Of a stretch of DNA of 40,481 nt, positions 16,434-22,849 are shown piece after piece. Source of the stretch: Paludibacteraceae bacterium. Its GTDB lineage: Bacteria; Bacteroidota; Bacteroidia; Bacteroidales; Paludibacteraceae. The stretch lies in NCBI GenBank assembly GCA_017553575.1, contig JAFZKQ010000021.1, positions 1 through 40,481 of the forward strand. The letters are read 5' to 3'. The notes below the pieces were generated by a model. The model searched no databases. It saw nothing but the letters and a program-made list of their open reading frames with translations, and was not told where the DNA came from. Positions within the stretch are counted from its first letter, which is position 1, and every line of letters begins with the position of its first letter. Made by a program: the position numbers and the translations under genes.

Positions 16434-17576
16434 ATGAAAAAGTTGCTATTATTCTTTTTGGCGGCGGCTGCATTTGTGGTTACTACATCTGCTGCAGGTA
16501 AAGGAGCAAGTGAAAAGGCTGCAGAAACTGCAGGCGTAGCAGGAGTAAGTGGAAAAGCTCCTGAAATTTCGTTTGACACGTTGGTTCACAATTTCGGAAC
16601 ATTCCCTGAAGAAACAGGAAAGGTGTCATGTACGTTTACTTTTAAGAACACTGGTGGCGCTGACTTGGTTCTTCAAAAGGTAAAGGCTTCTTGTGGTTGT
16701 ACAACTCCAGAGTGGACGAAAACTCCAGTTGCTCCAGGTGAGACGGGTACGGTTATCGCTACTTATAATGCAAGTGGTCGTCCAGGTGCATTTACAAAGA
16801 CAATTACAGTTACTTCTAACGCAGGTGATAAGAGATTGACCATCAAGGGTGAGGTTATCCCTAAGGCTGCTAAGATCGAGGATCAATATCAAATCGATTT
16901 CAACGGTTTGCGTTTGAAGAAGAAACATGTTTACATGAATGCTGTTGAGTATGAGAACGGTAAGACAGAGCGTGTTCAAATCGTGAACAACACGAAGGAA
17001 GATATGGCTGTTTCTTTCAAGAACGTTCCTGCTTACATGGAAATCAAGTCTTCTCCAGAAAAGTTGAAAGCTGGTGAGAAGGGTACCATCGATGTAACAA
17101 TCAAGAAGAACGCAGGCGAGTGGGGTTCTATCTCTGAAGATGTTGAGGTGCTTGTTAATGGCAAGCCAGTTGTGAAAGACGGTAAGAACTCTGTTATCTC
17201 CATCCACGGAAATATTCAAGAGAACTTTGCTTCTTTGACTGCTGAGGAGAAGGCTAATGCTCCTGTTGTTAAGGTTGGAAACGTCATCAAGTTGGGTGAG
17301 ATAAAGGCTGACACTAAGAAGACTTTCAAATTCACTGTTTCTAACGACGGTAAGAGCGATTTGTATATCCGTAAGGCTTCTGCAGATAGCAAGGCTATCA
17401 ATTTGACGGCTCCTTCTAAGCCAATCAAGCCAGGTAAGAAGGCTGACATCAAGTTGGAGATTAATACGAAAGGTTTCGCTGCTGGCGATTTCACCAACCG
17501 TGTTACTTTGATTACGAATGATCCAAATAACAAGGGTATCTCTGTATTGCAAATCAATGGAGTTATCAAGAAGTAA
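16434..17576 (+). CDS. Secreted DUF1573 protein with two Ig-like domains
   Basis: The 380-residue protein has a signal peptide (1-20) and an Ala/Gly-rich linker. Its DUF1573 beta-sandwich (about 43-140) carries the hallmark CGC at 87-89 (KASCGCTTPEW). A middle beta domain follows, then a C-terminal ASH/Ig-like domain (about 270-378). DUF1573 proteins are periplasmic or surface proteins of unsettled function, common in Bacteroidota. Codon choice is visibly different from the neighbours (many GGT, AAG, AAC, CGT, GTT), as in strongly expressed genes. A leader and a strong terminator flank it, so it is probably a separate transcription unit. The CGC motif is shared with the small DUF1573 protein at 19683. 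Confidence 0.9.
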   Translation: MKKLLLFFLAAAAFVVTTSAAGKGASEKAAETAGVAGVSGKAPEISFDTLVHNFGTFPEETGKVSCTFTFKNTGGADLVLQKVKASCGCTTPEWTKTPVAPGETGTVIATYNASGRPGAFTKTITVTSNAGDKRLTIKGEVIPKAAKIEDQYQIDFNGLRLKKKHVYMNAVEYENGKTERVQIVNNTKEDMAVSFKNVPAYMEIKSSPEKLKAGEKGTIDVTIKKNAGEWGSISEDVEVLVNGKPVVKDGKNSVISIHGNIQENFASLTAEEKANAPVVKVGNVIKLGEIKADTKKTFKFTVSNDGKSDLYIRKASADSKAINLTAPSKPIKPGKKADIKLEINTKGFAAGDFTNRVTLITNDPNNKGISVLQINGVIKK

Positions 17577-17610
17577 TTTCGCTTCTGTTTATTTGAATCA
17601 ATAAAAATAG

Positions 17611-17658
17611 GGAAGGGTAATCGACGTGTGCGGTTGCCCTTCTTTTCTTCTTTTTTGT
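17611..17658 (+). terminator. Terminator of the large DUF1573 gene
   Basis: An 11-bp stem (AAGGGTAATCG with CGGTTGCCCTT, two G-U pairs, 7-nt loop) is followed by a T-rich tail, 36 bp after the stop. Confidence 0.8.
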
Positions 17659-17750
17659 TCGGGTTGTTGCGGGGATTGATTCGGTCCTGGCTCTTTGGAG
17701 TGCCTGTCGATATTATTTATGCATATTACTAAGAAATCAATTTTGCTCCG

Positions 17751-18842
17751 ATGGTTCGTCTTCTTTTTTTTCTTCTTTTGTTGATCTGTTCCTCTTGTTC
17801 AAGGGAGGAGTCTTTCTTGATTCATGGCGATTTGCGTTTTGTGAATGCCTCGAAAGCTTATTTGCTGGAACAAAATGAGTTGGGTGAATTGGTCGTTTTG
17901 GATAGTACGGATATCCGAGGAGGCTCTTTCCGTTTCCATGGGCATGTCGATTCTCCTACGATGATGTATGTGCAGGTGGGGAGGATGACTCCGATTGATG
18001 TCCTTGTGGAGAATGCCAAAATTAATATGTCGGGTTCCATTCTTTTGCCTGATGAGGTGAAAGTCGAGGGCTCTCGTTCGCATAGTGATTTTGCCAATCT
18101 TCAGAAGGAGATGATGAAGATGAAGTGGGAACATAACAATCTGCTGATTGAGATTACCAACGCCAAGAAACAGAATGATTATGAGGGGGTTAAATCCTTG
18201 ACGAAGCGCTATAATGATGCCTCGGAACGGTTGCTCCAGAATACGCAACGCTTTGTCGCCGGAAATCCGACGTCGGTTGGAGCCGCCTATTTCGTGTGTG
18301 TCTTGATGCAATATTTCGATGTGAATAAGTTGAAGGATATTATTGTGACGTTCGATCCTTCCATTGCAGATTCCCCTTATGTGAAGTTTTTGAATGAGGA
18401 GTTGGCTTTGAACCAGAAGTTGAGTGTCGAGTCGGTGGCTCCCGATTTCAGGCTGCCAACGATATCAGGCGATACCGTCTCCATGGCGGACTATGCGGGA
18501 CAGTACCTGTTCATAGATTTCTGGGCCTCTTGGTGCGAGCCTAGTGAGGACCGTCGCAAACGCATTGCGGTTTCGTATGAGAAATATCGGAAGATGGGCT
18601 TCCAAGTCTTGTCCGTCTCGTTGGATAGGGAGGAGAAGGCGTGGCGCGAGGCCGTCGAAAAGGTGCCCTATGGTTGGACGGAGGCCTCTGATTTGCTTTA
18701 TTGGGAGAGCCCTATCTCCAAGATGTACCGTGTGCATAAGATTCCTTACGGAGTCTTGATTGGTCCGGACGGCAAGGTCATCTCCATAAATCCTCGTCGC
18801 TATATGTTGGAGGCGAAGTTGTCCAATATATTTGGTTATTGA
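17751..18842 (+). CDS. TlpA-like thioredoxin lipoprotein with CEPS in place of CXXC
   Basis: The 363-residue lipoprotein has its signal ending at Cys13 or Cys16, the latter followed by SREE. Its N-terminal half (about 20-110) resembles DUF4369, a helical linker follows, and a TlpA/AhpC-type thioredoxin domain covers about 228-360 (APDFRLPTISGDTVSMADYAG, then FIDFWASWC). TlpA proteins normally read WCGPC or WCxPC. Here residues 262-265 are Cys-Glu-Pro-Ser, so the resolving Cys is replaced by Ser (AGT codon). The cis-Pro segment KIPYGVLIGPDG is kept. It may act as a monothiol, as a trap, or without redox chemistry. It is followed after 58 bp by a CcdA-like membrane protein, which suggests a shared thiol pathway. 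Confidence 0.9.
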   Translation: MVRLLFFLLLLICSSCSREESFLIHGDLRFVNASKAYLLEQNELGELVVLDSTDIRGGSFRFHGHVDSPTMMYVQVGRMTPIDVLVENAKINMSGSILLPDEVKVEGSRSHSDFANLQKEMMKMKWEHNNLLIEITNAKKQNDYEGVKSLTKRYNDASERLLQNTQRFVAGNPTSVGAAYFVCVLMQYFDVNKLKDIIVTFDPSIADSPYVKFLNEELALNQKLSVESVAPDFRLPTISGDTVSMADYAGQYLFIDFWASWCEPSEDRRKRIAVSYEKYRKMGFQVLSVSLDREEKAWREAVEKVPYGWTEASDLLYWESPISKMYRVHKIPYGVLIGPDGKVISINPRRYMLEAKLSNIFGY

Positions 18843-18845
18843 TTT

Positions 18846-18877
18846 TTTGGGGATTTGTATATTAAAGATTAATTTTG
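18846..18877 (+). promoter_or_regulatory. Bacteroidota promoter for the CcdA-like gene
   Basis: TTTG (18846-18849), a 20-bp spacer and TAATTTTG (18870-18877) fit the consensus fully. This allows transcription of the 18901 series independent of the TlpA-like gene. Confidence 0.65.
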
Positions 18878-18900
18878 CTCCAATTTGTAGCGCTGTTTGA

Positions 18901-19620
18901 ATGGATGAAGTCATAAACATATTGATGGGTAAGGATTTCCCTGTATTGGCAACATTTTTGATGGGTTTGGTCGTTTGTGTTAGCCCTTGTACCTTGGCTG
19001 CTAATATCTCTGCATTATCCTATATGTCGAAGGCTGGTGCTACAGAAGAAATCCGTGCTGGGCGTTTGTTCTTTAGAAGTGTTGCTTATACGATAGGCAG
19101 GACGGTAGCCTATGCTTTGTTGGGAATTACCCTTCTTTATTTTACGGGCGGAACGGAGTTCGGCGCAAAGATACAGTATTGGGTCGGCGTCTTGGTCGGT
19201 CCTCTCTTTATTTTGGTGGGTTTGCTGATGTTGGATGTGATCCATATCCATGGATTTGCGGATAAGTGTGTGGCTCGTTTCAACTTGTCGGAAAAGAAAT
19301 TTTCTGTACGCAGGGCATTTTTCGTAGGGTTTCTATTGGCTTTTGCCTTCTGCCCTTATTGTGCTTCTGTCTATTTCGGGTTGATGATGCCGTTGTCCCT
19401 TTCTCAAGATTTCCCTCTGGCGGCCCTTTTGCCAGTTTCGTTTGCTGTGGGGGCTGCGCTCCCTGTGTTGATTCTTTCTTGGGTATTGGCCTATAGTGCG
19501 CAGGGTTTGTCCCAATGGTACGGCAGATTTTCCAAGTTTGAGTTGTGGTTTAGACGGGGCTTGGGAATTTTGTTCCTCGTCTCGGGTCTCTTGTTTGTGA
19601 TTGAGTATTTTTTTGAATAA
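18901..19620 (+). CDS. CcdA/DsbD-like cytochrome c biogenesis membrane protein
   Basis: The 239-residue protein has about six hydrophobic segments, the size of CcdA. Two Cys pairs mark the electron-carrying core: Cys26 and Cys30 in VVCVSPCTLAA, and Cys151 and Cys154 in AFCPYCASVYFG. Such proteins move electrons from cytoplasmic thioredoxin across the inner membrane to extracytoplasmic thiol proteins. The likely partners are the TlpA-like lipoprotein upstream or the CGC-containing DUF1573 proteins. Related Bacteroidota proteins are sometimes labelled as arsenical efflux permeases (ArsG), which I regard as less likely because no arsenic genes are nearby. Confidence 0.85.
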   Translation: MDEVINILMGKDFPVLATFLMGLVVCVSPCTLAANISALSYMSKAGATEEIRAGRLFFRSVAYTIGRTVAYALLGITLLYFTGGTEFGAKIQYWVGVLVGPLFILVGLLMLDVIHIHGFADKCVARFNLSEKKFSVRRAFFVGFLLAFAFCPYCASVYFGLMMPLSLSQDFPLAALLPVSFAVGAALPVLILSWVLAYSAQGLSQWYGRFSKFELWFRRGLGILFLVSGLLFVIEYFFE

Positions 19621-19682
19621 GGATAAGGGTGGATATGTACAATCGTTGGGTGATTGTTGGTTCACGCTAAAATTGTAAGCTT

Positions 19683-20054
19683 ATGAGATTACTTTTTTCG
19701 ATGTTTTTTTTGCTCCTGACCAATGCGCTGTATGCTGCGGAAACCATGAAATGGGAAGAGAAGGAGTATGATTTTGGCAAGGTCGAGTTGGGCTCGGGTC
19801 CAGTCTATCATCATTTTGTCTTTAAGAATGAAGGCAAGGAGCCTTTGCTGATAAAGGATGTCGTAGCCACCTGTGGCTGTGTCTCGGCTGGATGGACCAA
19901 GACGCCTGTTGCGGTGGGGGATACGGGTTCGGTCTGTGTCCGTTATAAGAACAATGTCAGTGGTACTTTCCATAAGACAGTTAAGGTGATTTCTACGGCG
20001 AAGGGATCTAAGAAGGTGCCTTTGGTTATAAAGGGCGAGACGGTGAAAAAGTAG
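19683..20054 (+). CDS. Small secreted DUF1573 protein
   Basis: The 123-residue protein has a signal peptide (1-19, cut near LYA-AE) and a single DUF1573 domain. It shares KEYDFGKVELG, the CGC motif at 64-66 (VATCGCVSAGWTKTPV) and the repeated GDTGSVCVRYKN block with the first domain of the large protein at 16434. It lies 62 bp after the CcdA-like gene and 38 bp before the prenyltransferase gene, so it probably belongs to one transcript. Function is unknown. The conserved Cys pair next to a membrane electron carrier suggests redox chemistry, which remains to be shown. Confidence 0.9.
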   Translation: MRLLFSMFFLLLTNALYAAETMKWEEKEYDFGKVELGSGPVYHHFVFKNEGKEPLLIKDVVATCGCVSAGWTKTPVAVGDTGSVCVRYKNNVSGTFHKTVKVISTAKGSKKVPLVIKGETVKK

Positions 20055-20092
20055 CGAATGCTTAATTTCGGTCGATTAATAGAATTTTAGAT

Positions 20093-21049
20093 ATGGAATC
20101 ATTTAGGGAATATGTGAAATTGATGCGGTTGCCCAACCTTCTGTTGGTCATTTCCTTTCAATGGTTGATGTATCATTGTGTCTTGACCCCAGTCTTGGCT
20201 CAATATACGTTGCAGCCAGCCATGCCGGTGTCTGATTTTTGCCTTATGCTCCTCTCTTCGTTTTTTATTTTGGCGGGAGGGTATGTTATCAATGATTATT
20301 TTGATATGCGTATCGATGAGATAAATAGGCCGTTGACCCGTATTGTGGGGAGAACCTTGACAAAGAAGCAGGCGATGGTCTTTTATCAAATATTGACGGG
20401 TATAGGAATGCTCTTTGGTATCCTTTTGTGTGTGAAGACGTTGTCGTTGACTAACTTCTTGGTCTATGTTATGTTCCTAGGCCTGTTGTGGTTCTACTCT
20501 TCCTCCTATAAACGTCAATATGTCTTGGGTAATTTCATCGTGGCGTTTATGATGGGAATGGTTCCCCTTTTCATTGCCTTGTTGGAATTGAGGTATATGA
20601 ATCTCATTTATGAGCCATCTGACGACGTGAATCTCATCTCGGATCTAGTGTTGGGTTGGATGGGTGCCTTTGGTCTTTTGGCTTTCCTATGGACGTTCAT
20701 CTATGAGATGACGCAGGATATGTTTACGGAGAAGGGCGACCGTGAGTTGGAGTGCCACACCTTTGCTGTGGTCTTAGGCTTTAAGAAGACTAAGATTTTG
20801 ATTGGCGTTTGTTTGGTGGTGGCGTTGGCGGTTTCTGCTTACCTTCTTTTTGCCCTCTCTCCGTTGGAAGGATCTTGGGGTTGGCGTTATTTTGTATGTG
20901 CCATATTGGTGACGTCTGGCTATTTCATCTATTCCTTGGTTAAGGCTTCCACCAGAATGGACTATCAGTTTACGGCTAATCTGGCCAAGGCTTTGTTGGT
21001 TTTGTTGATGGGTTATGCGTTAATCGTTTACTGGGAATATCAACTCTGA
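20093..21049 (+). CDS. UbiA-family prenyltransferase
   Basis: The 318-residue multi-spanning membrane protein carries the two acidic motifs of the UbiA superfamily: NDYFDMRIDEINRP (67-80, with Asp68, Asp71 and Asp75) and the second Asp-rich motif in MTQDMFTEKGDREL around residues 206-219. These bind the Mg-diphosphate of the prenyl donor. The acceptor could be a quinone precursor, a glycerol phosphate or a heme precursor and cannot be told from sequence. It follows the small DUF1573 gene by 38 bp, and a strong terminator lies after it. No missing residue was noted. Confidence 0.9.
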   Translation: MESFREYVKLMRLPNLLLVISFQWLMYHCVLTPVLAQYTLQPAMPVSDFCLMLLSSFFILAGGYVINDYFDMRIDEINRPLTRIVGRTLTKKQAMVFYQILTGIGMLFGILLCVKTLSLTNFLVYVMFLGLLWFYSSSYKRQYVLGNFIVAFMMGMVPLFIALLELRYMNLIYEPSDDVNLISDLVLGWMGAFGLLAFLWTFIYEMTQDMFTEKGDRELECHTFAVVLGFKKTKILIGVCLVVALAVSAYLLFALSPLEGSWGWRYFVCAILVTSGYFIYSLVKASTRMDYQFTANLAKALLVLLMGYALIVYWEYQL

Positions 21050-21072
21050 ATGAATTGTGATTAATTATAGGG

Positions 21073-21108
21073 TGGCCCTGTACATATTGTATGGGGCTAT
21101 TTTTTTTC
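21073..21108 (+). terminator. Terminator after the UbiA-family gene
   Basis: An 11-bp stem with three G-U pairs (21073-21083 with 21089-21099) and a 5-nt loop is followed by nine T. Confidence 0.85.
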
Positions 21109-21302
21109 TCTTCTGGGCTGATTGGTGCCTTTCATTGTGAGCCCCATAAACTCTCCTTGTTCGCTTTTTATCCTAGTTCCTGCCTTCTCTTCTTGTCTTA
21201 AATCATCTTTTATCGAAGTTTTTCCATAAATAAGAGTTGCTTCTTGCTTTTTTGAAACAAAAAAACTAATTTCAAGAAAGAGTTTATTAAAAACGAGTGA
21301 TT

Positions 21303-21905
21303 ATGAAATGTTTGTATGCTATAATATGTGCGATGTTCTTGTTGGCTAGTTGCTCAAGTAATTCGCAGAGCAGTGGAGACGAATCTTCGTATCCATCTGT
21401 TAGTGTGCAAGGTGGAAAATCAATAGAAGGAACTGAATCGGGGATTTCGTCCTTGCCCACATTGGAATTTGGTGGTTTGTCTTATTTCAATTCATCCAAA
21501 ATAGAAAAGGAAAAGGCGGATAGGCCCGAAGGGGTGAAGGCTGTCGTTTCTGTTCGTATGGAGGGAAATAAGATTACGTTGAACACGGAAACGGATACGA
21601 TGATTTATCGGATATCCTTTCCAGACAGTTATGAGACGATAGGGGAAGATTCGTATGGTTGGCGTTTTTCTGTCACACGATTGGACACTTCGTTTGTCGA
21701 TATCTCGGAAGTCTGTTTGTATGAGGAGGATAAGGATGGACTACCATACTTCGCCTTTATCAACAGAAATGGACAATGGAGTACTTGGGATATCTTGTCT
21801 TGGAATGCCCTGCCTAAACGTAAGATTATGGCTAAGCATCCAACGGATGAGGAGGTCGCTTCTTATCAGGAGCGGAAGTTAGGTGAAGATTTTGTCGGAT
21901 TATAA
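21303..21905 (+). CDS. Lipoprotein, function unknown
   Basis: The 200-residue protein starts at the ATG at 21303; a GTG six bases earlier adds only two residues. The lipobox is FLLASC followed by a Ser/Gly/Asp-rich spacer, the usual surface-lipoprotein layout in Bacteroidota. The mature part is a single beta-rich domain with WRFSVTRLDTSF and a C-terminal helix. No family was recognised. It stands alone between two strong terminators, so it is a monocistronic unit with no evident partner. Confidence 0.8.
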   Translation: MKCLYAIICAMFLLASCSSNSQSSGDESSYPSVSVQGGKSIEGTESGISSLPTLEFGGLSYFNSSKIEKEKADRPEGVKAVVSVRMEGNKITLNTETDTMIYRISFPDSYETIGEDSYGWRFSVTRLDTSFVDISEVCLYEEDKDGLPYFAFINRNGQWSTWDILSWNALPKRKIMAKHPTDEEVASYQERKLGEDFVGL

Positions 21906-21986
21906 ACAATTATATTTTAGGTAAGAGTGAAAAAGTCTCCTTTCATAAAAAGTCTTGATTATATATAATATTAACGATTATTTAGC

Positions 21987-22017
21987 AAAAAGACGCAGCT
22001 AGGTGCTGCGTCTTTTT
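21987..22017. terminator. Bidirectional rho-independent terminator
   Basis: A perfect 13-bp stem (AAAAAGACGCAGC / GCTGCGTCTTTTT) with a 5-nt loop ends the lipoprotein gene on plus and the barrel gene on minus. Two small hairpins (GCCTCA/TGAGGC at 22030-22046 and CACGG/CCGTG at 22055-22071) lie beside it. Confidence 0.9.
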
Positions 22018-22104
22018 TTCTTCTTGTGCGCCTCATTTTGTGAGGCTATAAAGGCACGGTTAGTCTCCGTGTTTTGTCCTTCAGGCTTCTTTGCTTCAAA
22101 CTGA

Positions 22105-22842
22105 TTATCGCTTAAATTCCAACACGGGAACCATGAGAGACATCGTGACAGATAACATTTGGTTGTTGGATCGTTGGTAGAGATCACTTTTCGAGTTCGG
22201 GAAAATATCCTCAAAGCCGAATCCGTAGCGACCTTCCACACCCAATTTTGTCTTTCCAATAGGGTATTCGAATCCGAGGCCTATGCTGACTCCATAGTCT
22301 ACTTTTCGGTAGTATGGGTCGTCTTCCATGCGGGGATCCTCCATGTCGTTTATTTTAAAGGTCTCCTTGTCGAAATCCTGATTGCTTTCCAATTCTTTGA
22401 AGGAGGTAAGGAAGGCCAATTTAGGGCCCAGGTTGAAGTAGTATCTGAATTTCTTTCCGAAATAGATGTGGGCCAAGAAGGGAACTTCAATATAGTCAAT
22501 CTCCCTTTCCAAGGATAGCCCTTGGACATCCGTTCCTTTAAGGATGGTCTCTTCCTTGAATTTCTCCTTCCAACCAGCTTGCAGGTAGTTCGCCTCCAAT
22601 TGAATACCAAAATGTTTTTGGGCGATGTAGCGTCCTGCTATACCGGCTTTTAGACCCTGTCTCATGCTGGATGAGCCTAAGTATTTACTGTAGCTGTTTT
22701 TGTTGTTGTGGAGAAAACTCACCTCGGAGAAGTTGAGACCTCCGTTGACACCAACGGAGACTTCTTGCGTGAATTTACTTCTCTGTGCGTTTGCCGAGCA
22801 GCAGAGCAGGAGGGTCGATATGAATAATACTATTTTGCGCAT
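22105..22842 (-). CDS. Outer-membrane beta-barrel protein (OMP_b-brl/PorT-like)
   Basis: The 245-residue protein has a signal peptide (1-19, cut at ANA-QR). Amphipathic beta strands follow, typical of the eight-stranded barrel family OMP_b-brl_2: VGVNGGLNF, GLKAGIAGRYI, FGIQLEANYLQ, RYYFNLGPKLAF, VSIGLGFEYPIG and a final strand in MSLMVPVLEF. It should sit in the outer membrane. It begins 7 bp after the LysM/receptor gene, so both are made from one transcript. The pairing suggests the barrel works with the peptidoglycan-binding protein. A specific role is not visible. Confidence 0.88.
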   Translation of the reverse strand: MRKIVLFISTLLLCCSANAQRSKFTQEVSVGVNGGLNFSEVSFLHNNKNSYSKYLGSSSMRQGLKAGIAGRYIAQKHFGIQLEANYLQAGWKEKFKEETILKGTDVQGLSLEREIDYIEVPFLAHIYFGKKFRYYFNLGPKLAFLTSFKELESNQDFDKETFKINDMEDPRMEDDPYYRKVDYGVSIGLGFEYPIGKTKLGVEGRYGFGFEDIFPNSKSDLYQRSNNQMLSVTMSLMVPVLEFKR

Positions 22843-22849
22843 CTCTTTT

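Noticed and set aside
16626-17552. Long minus-strand frame opposite the DUF1573 gene
   Set aside because: It arises from the strong codon bias of the sense gene and shows no family features.
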